Notes: generated by a model from the sequence alone, not told the origin. Positions 1-7,016 are shown, counted from the first letter of the stretch. The stretch is DNA of 10,706 nt from Nitrospira sp. (GCA_005116795.1 SWDL01000389.1:57367-68072), one strand, 5' to 3'. Program-made: numbers and translations.

Positions 1-493
1 CAAGCACCAGCGTAATCGCAGTGGCAAAGACCACACCTACGCCCAACGTCAAAGCCATGGGCATCAAAAACTGGGCCTGAACGCTCTGCTCAAAGATAAT
101 GGGCATCAGACCAAGAAACGTGGTTAAGGTAGTAAGAATGATCGGCCGGAAACGTTTTGTCCCGGCTAGGATAACGATCTCGGTGAGAGACGAAGCTTCG
201 TCTTTATGACGTTTGATCACGTCAACCATAAGCAGGGAGTCGTTCACAACGATACCAGTCAGCGCGACCAAGCCAAACCCAGACACCATGGAGAGATCGA
301 GACCCATGGCCACATGCCCTATCACGGCACCGACAAGGCCAAACGGAATCACTGACATGATAATCAGGGGTTGACTATAACTGCGGAAGTGCACTGCCAG
401 CAGGGCAAAGATGGCTAATAACGCCAGCACAAAACTCGTCTTCAATCCCGCCAGATAGTCGCTTTGATTGCCGGCTCGCCCGCCAAAGCTTGA
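1..493 (-). pseudogene. RND efflux pump (AcrB/CusA-type) C-terminal part, 5'-truncated
   Basis: Reading leftwards on the minus strand, the frame is open from 493 to the window edge. It encodes the start of the C-terminal membrane half of an RND inner-membrane efflux transporter. Recognisable segments are FVLALLAIFALLAVHFRSYS (first helix and the F-R-S-Y turn), a QPLIIMSVIPFG stretch, GLVALTGIVVNDSLLMVDV (the conserved V-V-N-D-S helix), RFRPIILTTLTTFLGLMP and QAQFLMPMAL. These proteins are normally about 1,000-1,050 residues and work as proton-driven trimers with a periplasmic adaptor and an outer-membrane channel. Here similarity begins abruptly at about residue 850 of the usual protein. An in-frame TGA lies at 494-496, and no earlier RND sequence is seen in any frame to the right. 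No proper start codon or ribosome site precedes the homology, so this is probably a remnant. G+C is visibly lower than in the genes that follow. The 3' end lies outside the window. Confidence 0.8.
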
Positions 494-578
494 TCAATTC
501 CCTTAGGGTGCACTGCGCAGGGTGTGATAGATTCGCAAGATCGAAACGCTGATCCGTGCGACCGATGGTGAACAGTCG

Positions 579-1865
579 GTGACGCGACAGGGACGTCAAT
601 GGCGCGCGGGAGGTGGGGTGTGTCTCCTGCTCATGGTGATGTGGCATGGAACTGCCGGCGCGGCCGAGGACGCCAAGACTCTCTCGGGACTGCAGCTCGA
701 TGTCGGCCCACTCGATTGTCCCCGCCCGGTCGGCTCTACTTGTTTCCGCTCCCTGACCGATCCGCCCTATCGGAGTCCTGCCCCGGCTCCTCCCCCCCGG
801 CTCTCGGTCGAGGTCGCGAACACCACCTACGTCTACAACGTCGAGTCTCAAGGCACCTTCATCAAGCGGTCGACCAACTGCCAGGGCTTCTTCTGTTTTC
901 GCAAAGAACAGGAAGTGAACGGCTTCACGGCAGTGGGGGATTTCACCAGCCTCCGACTGCGCTACACCGTCTCATCGACGGTCAGCCTCTATGGCGGCGT
1001 ATTCTTCGCCATTCCCTTCGGCGGGGCCGATGCGGTCCGCCAGGTCCGGCCGATCATCACGCTGAATTATCAGCCTGTGGAGGGGGTCAACCTCCTCGCG
1101 GGCACGTTGCAGCCTCGCCACCCCTTCCATGACGCCGTCTTCGACGATCTCCGGTACTTTCTCCGTCCGGTGGAGCAGGGTCTGCAATTCCTCGTGGACC
1201 GGAAATACTACCAACAAGACCTCTTCTTCAATTGGTATCAGGAAAACACGCGCGAAAACAACGAGCGGTTCGACATCGGGTATGCCGGGAAGCTCAAGGT
1301 CGGGCCGGTCCGACTGAACGCCCAATTGCATTGGGACCATGGGGGGGGAGAGATTCCCTTCCCGGACTTTCGGACCATTTCGGCTCAGAACAACATTGTG
1401 TGGGCCGGTGGCCCCGAAGTGGCCGTGCTCTCGCCCATGGGAAACGGCGGTCTCATTCGGGAGATCGGCGCGGCCGTGACCCTCTTCGGTGATCGGGACG
1501 AACCCAATCAGCGCACCCCCGCGCTGACCTCGAAGGGGCATGCGCACGAGCTTCGGGGCTGGGTCAACCTAGGCGGGTTCCGTCTCTCGGCTGCGCGGTG
1601 GAAGAGCAGTAACTTCGTCACCTCCACCGGCGATATCTTCTACGGCGTGGAGAAGATGACCGAAGTGAACTTCGTGAAGTTCTTCGACTTGAATCAATTC
1701 GTCGCCATCGAAGTCGGAGGCTGGGTCCGGTTTATCGACCGGAAATCCGTCGATGCTTCGTCCGGCGGCGTCCCCGCCAACAGCTTCTACGCCGCCTTCC
1801 ACTGGAACTTCGACGTGGCGCTGGGCAAAGTGAACATCCGGCCGGCGGGGCCGGCCACGCCGTAA
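579..1865 (+). CDS. Exported, probable outer-membrane beta-barrel protein of unknown function
   Basis: This 428-residue protein was not recognised as a named family. Residues 1-28 look like a signal peptide: basic TRQGRQWR, hydrophobic GGGVCLLLMVMWHG, and an A-G-A cleavage site before AED. A proline-rich linker (about residues 60-75) follows. The rest shows many short alternating polar/hydrophobic stretches with aromatic ends, such as LRLRYTVSSTVSLYGGVFF, FRLSAARWKSS, VAIEVGGWVRF and the near-C-terminal FYAAFHWNFDVAL. That pattern is typical of outer-membrane barrels. The chosen start is GTG at 579; no strong Shine-Dalgarno sequence precedes it, and the frame is open back to 531 without ATG or GTG. 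The next ATGs (within LLLMVMW) would destroy the signal peptide. The gene stands alone and is followed by an intrinsic terminator. A run of eight G (1341-1348) lies in the frame. It could be a porin-like channel or a surface protein. Confidence 0.72.
   Translation: MTRQGRQWRAGGGVCLLLMVMWHGTAGAAEDAKTLSGLQLDVGPLDCPRPVGSTCFRSLTDPPYRSPAPAPPPRLSVEVANTTYVYNVESQGTFIKRSTNCQGFFCFRKEQEVNGFTAVGDFTSLRLRYTVSSTVSLYGGVFFAIPFGGADAVRQVRPIITLNYQPVEGVNLLAGTLQPRHPFHDAVFDDLRYFLRPVEQGLQFLVDRKYYQQDLFFNWYQENTRENNERFDIGYAGKLKVGPVRLNAQLHWDHGGGEIPFPDFRTISAQNNIVWAGGPEVAVLSPMGNGGLIREIGAAVTLFGDRDEPNQRTPALTSKGHAHELRGWVNLGGFRLSAARWKSSNFVTSTGDIFYGVEKMTEVNFVKFFDLNQFVAIEVGGWVRFIDRKSVDASSGGVPANSFYAAFHWNFDVALGKVNIRPAGPATP
1341..1348. 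repeat. G8 homopolymer tract inside the outer-membrane protein gene
   Basis: Eight consecutive G encode part of the H-G-G-G-E segment near residue 256 of the exported protein. Tracts of this length can slip during replication and shift the frame. In a G+C-rich genome such a run can also occur by chance. Confidence 0.9.
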
Positions 1866-1923
1866 TTACCTCCAAGGGTAACCCTTAGGCAACAGGGGGA
1901 GGTCACTCACCTTTGCAAGCCTG

Positions 1924-1955
1924 AGGACGCGAGGACGGGGTCGCGTCTTGTATTT
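1924..1955 (+). terminator. Intrinsic terminator after the outer-membrane protein gene
   Basis: A perfect 7-bp inverted repeat, GACGCGA (1926-1932) and TCGCGTC (1941-1947), has an 8-nt loop. An extra A-T pair and G-T pair extend it to a stem of about 9 bp, and the T-rich tail TTGTATTT (1948-1955) follows directly. It lies about 60 bp past the stop codon at 1865 and should end that transcript. A smaller hairpin, AAGGG-TAA-CCCTT (1874-1886), lies between the stop codon and the terminator. Confidence 0.75.
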
Positions 1956-2031
1956 GACATCTGAGGGGTACCCGCCGCCTGGTTCGATAAGTGACCTATA
2001 GCCGCCAGAATTGTGATCGCTCGCATCTCGG

Positions 2032-2358
2032 ATGAGATGTTCCGGGGGCCGACTATTTCAATTTCAACAGCGGCAGGAAGGGGCTTTCAGGGCGGGGTAC
2101 GAGTTTCTGCGAGACGCAATCGACCAGGAGATCGAGCTGCTCGAGTACGACTTGGCCAAGCGAGGGTTCACTCCCTGGGGGACCCACGATGCAGTCACCA
2201 TCCGCGCTGCGAGTGCCGACGGGGTGTTCACCATCAGCCGAGACAAACACACGTACAACGCCCTGGGGCAGCCGGTGATCGTGGCGTACAGCAACGGCGC
2301 CACGACCTCCTTTACCTATGAGGCGAACACCTTCCGGCTCAAGAACCTCCACTCGTAA
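2032..2358 (+). pseudogene. Rhs/TcB-like YD-repeat fragment, gene remnant
   Basis: A 108-codon frame ends in a stretch (about 2244-2355) that reads like a single YD repeat of Rhs or SpvB/TcdB-type toxin proteins: HTYNALGQPVIVAYSNG followed by ATTSFTYEANTFRLKNL. The family pattern is Y-x-x-L-G-R/Q, then Y-x-N-G, then Y-x-Y-D, then F/R-L-x-x-L. Intact members carry tens of such repeats over 1,000-3,000 residues and form a hollow beta-cocoon that encloses a toxin. Here only one repeat is present. The first 60 codons were not recognised, no signal peptide or clear ribosome site is visible, and the frame stops right after the repeat. It is most likely the eroded remainder of a larger, probably transferred gene. 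A short functional protein cannot be excluded. It lies alone between a terminator and the next secreted-protein gene. Confidence 0.55.
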
Positions 2359-2460
2359 CGAGACGGTGACCTTGCCATCGGCCAGTTCGGCGTCCGCTGA
2401 TTCCACGCCCCTCCAGTAGCTGCTTGCCTTCTCGACAACCGTCCTGTCAGAATTCCCCTC

Positions 2461-3333
2461 ATGGTGGGCACAAAGATTGTTGCGATGGCCTTCACACTGC
2501 TGCTCCTCACGAGCGGTCGTACCGAAACCCTGTGGGCCGGCGATCCCCAGATGGACGCGCGAGTGCTGGTGCGGGATGCCCTCGTCATGGCCGGCAAACC
2601 GGTGCCACTCGAAGCGAGGCTCACCGCAGAAGGCTTGGCGGGCGTCAGTGGGTTGGGCGGTGAGCAGGTGGAGTTTCATGTGGCCGGGGCCAAAGTCGGC
2701 ACCAGCCTGACCGGCGGCGATGGCGTGGCCCGATTGGAGTATCGCACGCGCTTGGTCGGGAACCATCCAGTGACCGTGCGATTGGCGCCGAGCAAGCGTG
2801 TCACCGCGGCCCATGACGGCACGGCCGTCCTGTCGGTCTGGGAGAAGCGCCGGCCGATTCTCCTCGTGGAACTGGCGTCGGTGATGGAGGCTGATTCCAC
2901 GGCGGCTCCCTTCACGCCCCTGCCGCTTCCCGTCGGAACGCTCACGGAGCGCAAGCCGATGCCGGACGCGGCGGAGGAGCTGAAGCGGCTGGCCCGGTTT
3001 TATTTCAATGTGCTCTATGTCTCCACCGGTCATTCCGGTGATCGGTGGAGCCGGACGGGCGATCCACGGGAATGGCTGAAGGCCCATCAGTTTCCCTCCG
3101 GTCATTGGATGGCGGTGCGCGGTGGGCGAGAGGAGCTGACCGAGGCGCTCGATCAGCTCAAAGCCGGAGGCTGGGACAATGTCCGCACCGGCATCGGACA
3201 GACGAAGGACTTTGCCGAGACGCTGGTCCGCCATCGGATCGCGGTGGTGATGGTGCCTGAACCGGCGCGGGGAGACCTGCCGAAAAAAGTGATGATGGCC
3301 AAGGAATGGAAAGAGGTCAGAAAGCATTTCTAA
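2461..3333 (+). CDS. Secreted protein with beta domain and degenerate HAD/APP1-like phosphatase domain
   Basis: This 290-residue protein starts with a signal peptide (VGTKIVAMAFTLLLLTSG, cleavage probably near W-A-G at 25-27), so it likely acts in the periplasm or outside the cell. Residues about 30-127 are beta-rich and Ig-like or transthyretin-like, with the G-G-D-G-V-A-R-L turn typical of such domains. Residues about 130-265 follow the layout of a HAD-superfamily phosphatase of the lipin/APP1 type: strand PILLVELAS (131-140), helix A-E-E-L-K-R-L, strand NVLYVSTGHS (173-182), then W-L-K-x-H-x-F-P, and strand GIGQTKDFAETL (234-245). Motif I, normally D-x-D-x-T, reads E-L-A-S-V, and the acidic pair of motif IV is reduced to Q-T-K-D. 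Catalysis by the usual aspartyl-phosphate route is therefore unlikely. The domain assignment rests on motif order rather than strong identity. ATG 2461 gives the only good signal peptide; no strong ribosome site is visible. Confidence 0.65.
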   Translation: MVGTKIVAMAFTLLLLTSGRTETLWAGDPQMDARVLVRDALVMAGKPVPLEARLTAEGLAGVSGLGGEQVEFHVAGAKVGTSLTGGDGVARLEYRTRLVGNHPVTVRLAPSKRVTAAHDGTAVLSVWEKRRPILLVELASVMEADSTAAPFTPLPLPVGTLTERKPMPDAAEELKRLARFYFNVLYVSTGHSGDRWSRTGDPREWLKAHQFPSGHWMAVRGGREELTEALDQLKAGGWDNVRTGIGQTKDFAETLVRHRIAVVMVPEPARGDLPKKVMMAKEWKEVRKHF

Positions 3334-3349
3334 CCGTGTGATTCCACGC

Positions 3350-3363
3350 GCGAAATCTTTCGC
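3350..3363. other. Short inverted repeat after the HAD-like gene
   Basis: GCGAAA-TC-TTTCGC is a perfect 6-bp inverted repeat located 17 bp past the stop codon at 3333. The loop is very tight and no T-run follows it. It is a weak candidate for a transcript end or a protein-binding site. Confidence 0.3.
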
Positions 3364-3372
3364 TCCCGGCCT

Positions 3373-3401
3373 TTGAAATTCACGAGAAATTCCATTAAGA
3401 T
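3373..3401 (+). promoter_or_regulatory. Sigma-70-type promoter of the radA operon
   Basis: A -35 box TTGAAA (3373-3378) is separated by exactly 17 bp from a -10 box TAAGAT (3396-3401). Transcription would begin near 3408, about 45 nt before the radA start codon. This is the only good promoter match seen ahead of the seven-gene run to 8535, so it probably drives most of that operon. Confidence 0.7.
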
Positions 3402-3415
3402 GGAGCTCGCAATGG

Positions 3416-3433
3416 CCATCCGGCCGGGGATGG
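3416..3433 (+). promoter_or_regulatory. Inverted repeat in the radA leader
   Basis: CCATCC (3416-3421) and GGATGG (3428-3433) are perfect complements around a GGCCGG centre that is also nearly self-complementary. The element lies between the predicted transcription start (about 3408) and the radA ribosome site TAAGGA (3438-3443). It could be an RNA hairpin that affects translation, or an operator just downstream of the promoter. Confidence 0.45.
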
Positions 3434-3452
3434 AATATAAGGACGCCGGTTC

Positions 3453-4823
3453 ATGCGGGCCAAGACCAGTTTTCGATGCCAAACCTGCGGGCATGAGGCG
3501 CCCCGCTGGTTAGGTCGATGTCCCGATTGTGGCGGTTGGAACACCTACCGTGAGGAGCGCGTGGCCGCCCAGTCGCCGCAAGCCCGCGGGCGTCCCATCT
3601 CGATCGGGACTTCTTCCTCGCAACCCACCAGGTTAGACGACATTCAAATCGTCGGCGAGCCGCGTCTCTGCACGGGGATCGGTGAGTTGGACCGGGTGCT
3701 GGGCGGCGGGGTCGTGCCCGGGTCGGTGATTCTGGTCGGCGGCGATCCCGGGATCGGCAAAACCACCTTGCTCCTCCAGGCGCTGCCGCGGCTGGCGTCG
3801 GGTCGAGAGCCGGTGTTGTACGTGTCCGGCGAAGAGTCTCCGCAGCAGATCAAGATGCGGAGCGAGCGGCTGGCGGTCCAGGGCGACAACCTCTATATCC
3901 TCGCGGAAACCTTGCTGCCGGAGATCGTCAAGCGGGTCCAGGAGTTACAGCCCGCCGCCGTGGTCGTCGATTCCATTCAGACGGTCTATACCGACCATAT
4001 CACCTCCGCGCCGGGGAGCATCAGCCAGGTGCAGGAAGTCGCCGCGCAGCTCATGTCGCTGGCGAAGCGGAGCGGCGTGCCGGTCTTCATCATCGGCCAT
4101 GTGACGAAGGAAGGCGCCATCGCGGGGCCGAGGCTGCTGGAGCACATCGTCGATACGGTCCTGTATTTCGAAGGGGACCGTGGCCACAGCTACCGCGTGC
4201 TGCGGGCGGTGAAAAATCGCTTCGGGTCGACGAACGAAATCGGCGTGTTCGAAGTGAAGGACTCCGGTCTCGAAGAGGTCAGCAACCCGTCCGAGCTCTT
4301 TCTCGCGGAGCGACCGGGCGGCAGCGCCGGCTCGGTGGTGGTGTCGAGTCTGGAAGGCACGCGACCGATCCTGATCGAGCTGCAGGCGCTGGTGACGCCG
4401 ACCGGCTACGCCATGCCCAAACGGATGGCGAACGGGTTGGACATCAATCGCGTCTCGCTGCTCCTGGCGGTGATGGAAAAGCGGCTGGGCGTCCACATCT
4501 CCGGACAGGACGTCTATGTGAATGTCGTCGGCGGGTTTCAGATCGATGAGCCGGCCATCGACCTGGGCATTGTGACCGCGGTGGTGTCGAGCCTGCGGGA
4601 CCGGCCGATCGACGAAGGGACGTTGGTGTTCGGCGAGGTGGGATTGGGCGGCGAAGTGCGGGCCATCAGTCAGGCGGAGCTGCGGATCGCCGAGGCGGCC
4701 AAGATGGGATTCAAGCGCTGCCTTCTGCCGGAACGGAATCTGGCCAAACTCGATCCGGTGGAAGGGATCGAGTGTATCGGGGTGCGGGAAGTCGGAGACG
4801 CGCTGGATGTGGTCCTGGTTTGA
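3453..4823 (+). CDS. radA: DNA repair protein RadA (Sms)
   Basis: RadA is a RecA-related ATPase that helps process recombination intermediates and extends strand exchange by branch migration; it acts on DNA in the cytoplasm. The 456-residue length is normal for the family. An N-terminal zinc finger has C9-x2-C12 and C23-x2-C26 (CQTCGHEAPRWLGRCPDCGG). Walker A is GGDPGIGKTT (96-105), Walker B is AVVVDS (169-174), and the RadA-specific KNRFGS motif is at 254-259. The C-terminal part, from about residue 290, is the Lon-protease-like domain without protease function. ATG 3453 is preceded by TAAGGA with 9-nt spacing and by a clear promoter. It is the first gene of a long co-directional cluster. 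No key residue is missing. Confidence 0.97.
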   Translation: MRAKTSFRCQTCGHEAPRWLGRCPDCGGWNTYREERVAAQSPQARGRPISIGTSSSQPTRLDDIQIVGEPRLCTGIGELDRVLGGGVVPGSVILVGGDPGIGKTTLLLQALPRLASGREPVLYVSGEESPQQIKMRSERLAVQGDNLYILAETLLPEIVKRVQELQPAAVVVDSIQTVYTDHITSAPGSISQVQEVAAQLMSLAKRSGVPVFIIGHVTKEGAIAGPRLLEHIVDTVLYFEGDRGHSYRVLRAVKNRFGSTNEIGVFEVKDSGLEEVSNPSELFLAERPGGSAGSVVVSSLEGTRPILIELQALVTPTGYAMPKRMANGLDINRVSLLLAVMEKRLGVHISGQDVYVNVVGGFQIDEPAIDLGIVTAVVSSLRDRPIDEGTLVFGEVGLGGEVRAISQAELRIAEAAKMGFKRCLLPERNLAKLDPVEGIECIGVREVGDALDVVLV

Positions 4824-4829
4824 AATCAC

Positions 4830-5720
4830 GTGGCCGCCTGCATGCTGAACGCTGAATGTCAGTCGGGGACGGGCCGGGGGGGGGCGAAGCGAATCTCTTT
4901 TTCCCCATGCCCCTTACGCCTCATCTCTTACGCCGTATTTGCCGTGCTGTTCCTGTCCGCCTGTACGACCACTCCGCCGGTTCCGGACAGTGCCTACCAG
5001 GTCGCGTCCGTCGAGCGTCTGGCGCAACTACTGAAAGACCGGGAAGCGGCACTCCAGTCGATGAAAGGGTTTTTTCGGTTCTCCGTCAAAGGGCCGGGCA
5101 TTCCCTTTGCGCCACCGATGGAGGGGGCGGTCACCTATCAACGGCCGGGCGCCCTTCGGCTCCGAGGTTTTTCGCCCTTCGGTGGGGAGCTGTTTGATTT
5201 TATGCTCGCCCAAGAGCGGTTTCGTCTGAAAGACAAGCCCAACAATAAGCAGTACGCCGGACGGCTTGCCGATCTCGAACATCGGCCGGGGATCGGCGGG
5301 CATATTTGGTTGAGCGTGTGGGCCATCAACAGCGCGATCGGGAACAACGCGCTGGCAAGCGACAGCCGCACCGAGTTGGCTGAAGACGGCGAGCGCTACC
5401 GGCTTGATGTCACGACGGCCGCTCAGCCGGCGGTCTCGACTGCAGCGGCCGTGCCCAACCGGCGTCGCCTCTGGTTCGACCGCCGCACGCTGCAGGTCGT
5501 CCAGGAGGATCGTCTGGACGACAACGGCGCGGTGACGGCGACGATGACATTCGAAGATTTTCGTCCGGTGAGCGGGGACTCGGCGAACGGCGGCGCGGCG
5601 CTCGTGCGTCCGTTCAAGGTCACGATGAAGGGCGAACCCGGCACCCTGGTCTTGAAATTCTCGGAGATCGTCTCGAACCCGACGCTCAAGCCGGAAGATT
5701 TGGGCCATCCAGGAGTCTGA
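4830..5720 (+). CDS. LolB-like outer-membrane lipoprotein
   Basis: The leader LRLISYAVFAVLFLSAC ends in a lipobox (L-S-A-C, with Cys45 counted from GTG 4830), so the mature protein is a lipid-anchored lipoprotein. The body resembles LolB or DUF4292 domains: a helix ending in AALQSMKGFFRFSVKGPG, then strands GAVTYQRPGALRLRGFSPFG, GELFDFMLAQERFRL and the late RRLWFDRRTLQVVQED. LolB inserts lipoproteins into the outer membrane, and LolA/LolB-fold proteins bind lipid in a half-barrel. That role is inferred here from fold pattern only. The start is uncertain: GTG 4830 (6 bp after radA) and ATG 4842 are both in frame, and neither has a clear ribosome site. Either gives an unusually long 24-28-residue stretch before the hydrophobic core, crossing a G9 tract. 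The stop codon overlaps the tsaB start by one base (TGATG). Confidence 0.78.
   Translation: MAACMLNAECQSGTGRGGAKRISFSPCPLRLISYAVFAVLFLSACTTTPPVPDSAYQVASVERLAQLLKDREAALQSMKGFFRFSVKGPGIPFAPPMEGAVTYQRPGALRLRGFSPFGGELFDFMLAQERFRLKDKPNNKQYAGRLADLEHRPGIGGHIWLSVWAINSAIGNNALASDSRTELAEDGERYRLDVTTAAQPAVSTAAAVPNRRRLWFDRRTLQVVQEDRLDDNGAVTATMTFEDFRPVSGDSANGGAALVRPFKVTMKGEPGTLVLKFSEIVSNPTLKPEDLGHPGV
4876..4884. repeat. G9 homopolymer tract in the lipoprotein leader
   Basis: Nine consecutive G lie between the possible start codons (4830 or 4842) and the signal-peptide core of the LolB-like lipoprotein. No ATG, GTG or TTG occurs in frame between the tract and the hydrophobic core, so translation must cross it. 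A one-base slip would abolish the lipoprotein. Confidence 0.9.
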
Positions 5721-6436
5721 TGAAAATTTTGGCGGTTGAAACGGCTACCAGCTTCCAGAGTGTCGCGGTGATGGAGGATGATGCGGTGTTGGCCCGCTCT
5801 GACGAGCCGGCCCCCGGGGCCCATGGCCGGACCTTGCTGCCTGTCATCGATCGACTGTTGGCGGGCAGCGGGCTGATCCTGTCCGACCTCTCCGGGTTGG
5901 CCGTGTCGATCGGCCCGGGCTCGTTCACGGGCTTGCGTGTGGGGCTGGCCACTCTCATGGGGTTTCGGAGCGTGACGAAGCTGCCCCTCGTGACGGTGCC
6001 GACGTTGGAAGCGCTGGCCTGGAACCTTCGTGGCGAGTTGCGGCCGGTTTGCCCGCTCCTGAAGGCGAGGACCGGGGAGCTCTACTGGGCGATGTTTCAA
6101 TGGCAGGCGACAGGCCGGTTGACCCGGCTCAGCGAGGATCGTGTCGGGTCGCTGGCCTCCTGGGCGAAGTCGATCACCGGCCCTGTGGTGGTCCTCGGCG
6201 AGGGCTGGCCGCTCAATCGTGAGGCGCTGCGCCGATTGGGCGGTGAGCGGACTCCGTGGATGGTTGAGGCGTCGGTGTCCGCGATGGGAGCGTCGGCCGT
6301 CAGTGTGGGACTCGCGGCGCGCGAGCGGTTCGCGCGAGGCGAGGTGGCCGGAGAAGGGATAGCACCGACATACGTGCAGCGCGCCGAGGCGGAACTGAAA
6401 TGGGCGGCGAAAGCCATGGCGAACGCGGAGCGCTGA
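5720..6436 (+). CDS. tsaB: tRNA t6A synthesis protein TsaB
   Basis: TsaB is the non-catalytic ASKHA-fold partner of TsaD. With TsaE it supports transfer of the threonylcarbamoyl group to A37 of ANN-decoding tRNAs in the cytoplasm. The 238-residue length is normal. The N-terminus MKILAVETATSFQSVAV is the family's first strand-turn (I-L-A-x-E/D-T-A-T), and SIGPGSFTGLRVGLAT (63-78) is the signature loop of TsaB. As expected for TsaB, the H-x-x-x-H metal motif of TsaD is absent. ATG 5720 has AGGAG at 5711-5715 and shares one base with the preceding stop, so it is probably translated by coupling. The rimI-type gene follows within a few bases, a common tsaB-rimI arrangement. TsaD and TsaE are not encoded in this window. 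Confidence 0.95.
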   Translation: MKILAVETATSFQSVAVMEDDAVLARSDEPAPGAHGRTLLPVIDRLLAGSGLILSDLSGLAVSIGPGSFTGLRVGLATLMGFRSVTKLPLVTVPTLEALAWNLRGELRPVCPLLKARTGELYWAMFQWQATGRLTRLSEDRVGSLASWAKSITGPVVVLGEGWPLNREALRRLGGERTPWMVEASVSAMGASAVSVGLAARERFARGEVAGEGIAPTYVQRAEAELKWAAKAMANAER

Positions 6437-6441
6437 GCGAG

Positions 6442-6993
6442 ATGAAGTCAAAGATCCTCGGATTGTCGCACCTTCAGATCGAACCGGCTCGCCCCGGGGA
6501 GATCGACCGGATTCTCGCGATCGAGCGGGAGTCCTTCTCCGTGCCCTGGACGCGGAAAATGTTCGAAGCGGAAGTGACCGGCAATCCCTTCGGCCATCTG
6601 CGTGTCGCCAGAGCGCCGGGCGGGGAGACCGGTGAGTCGCGGGTCGTCGGATTCATCTGCTTCTGGGTGGTGTTCGAGGAAGTACACCTGATGGATGTGG
6701 CGGTCGAGCCCGCCTATCGGCGGTTGGGCGTGGCGCGTCGGCTCGTGTCGCACGCGCTGGCGTTCGGCGCGGCGCGCGGCGCGCGACGCGCCTTGTTGGA
6801 GGTGCGGATCTCGAACAGGGCTGCGCAGGGTTTGTATGCGCGGTTCGCGTTTCGTGAGGCCGGTACCCGGCCGAAGTACTACACGAACCCCGTTGAAGAT
6901 GCCCGCTTGTTGGACTTGGAGCCGATTCAAGAACAGGCTGAGGTGATGGCTGAGGCTCGGGGAAACGAAGGCCTCATTGGGACCTCAGGCTAA
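6442..6993 (+). CDS. rimI: Ribosomal-protein-alanine N-acetyltransferase RimI
   Basis: This GNAT-family acetyltransferase would acetylate the N-terminal alanine of ribosomal protein S18, and possibly other proteins, using acetyl-CoA. From ATG 6442 the protein has 183 residues, slightly longer than the usual 145-165 because of a C-terminal tail of about 25 residues. Family marks are ERESFSVPWT (29-37 area), the strand HLMDVAVEPAYRR, the acetyl-CoA loop RRLGVARRL (93-101), EVRISNRAAQGLYARFAF (120-137) and the RPKYYTNPVEDARLL end. In the acetyl-CoA loop the usual second glycine (G-x-G) is alanine, a mild change seen in some GNATs. An in-frame ATG at 6400 would overlap tsaB by 37 nt. The 6442 start, six codon-free bases after the tsaB stop and with GGAG at 6427-6430, fits the family's N-terminus better. 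Confidence 0.9.
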   Translation: MKSKILGLSHLQIEPARPGEIDRILAIERESFSVPWTRKMFEAEVTGNPFGHLRVARAPGGETGESRVVGFICFWVVFEEVHLMDVAVEPAYRRLGVARRLVSHALAFGAARGARRALLEVRISNRAAQGLYARFAFREAGTRPKYYTNPVEDARLLDLEPIQEQAEVMAEARGNEGLIGTSG

Positions 6994-7016
6994 GCCGTCA
7001 CCTTGAGTTTCTCACC

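Noticed and set aside
500..1890. The 8-mer CCCTTAGG occurs on both sides of the outer-membrane protein gene (about 502 and 1882), which could suggest insertion flanks.
   Set aside because: The match is only 8 bp, the surrounding sequence does not align, and no integrase or transposase lies between the copies.
1954..1995. Perfect -35 hexamer TTGACA at 1954-1959 ahead of the YD-repeat fragment.
   Set aside because: No acceptable -10 box occurs 15-19 bp downstream; the nearest candidate, GATAAG, is about 26 bp away. The hexamer also overlaps the terminator tail.
2425..2455. Possible promoter TTGCCT-17-TCAGAA ahead of the HAD-like protein.
   Set aside because: The -10 match is poor and the spacing fit is not distinctive in this composition.
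2053..3327. Long open frame (424 codons) on the minus strand, including an E-L-A-D-G-K-V-T-V-S-L-like stretch.
   Set aside because: It is antisense to two plus-strand frames with a clear signal peptide and a YD repeat, is rich in His, Arg and Pro as expected for a shadow frame, and shows no domain I recognise.
3945..4829. Open frame of 294 codons antisense to radA.
   Set aside because: RadA is unambiguous on the plus strand, and this frame has the Arg/His/Asp-rich composition of a codon-bias shadow.
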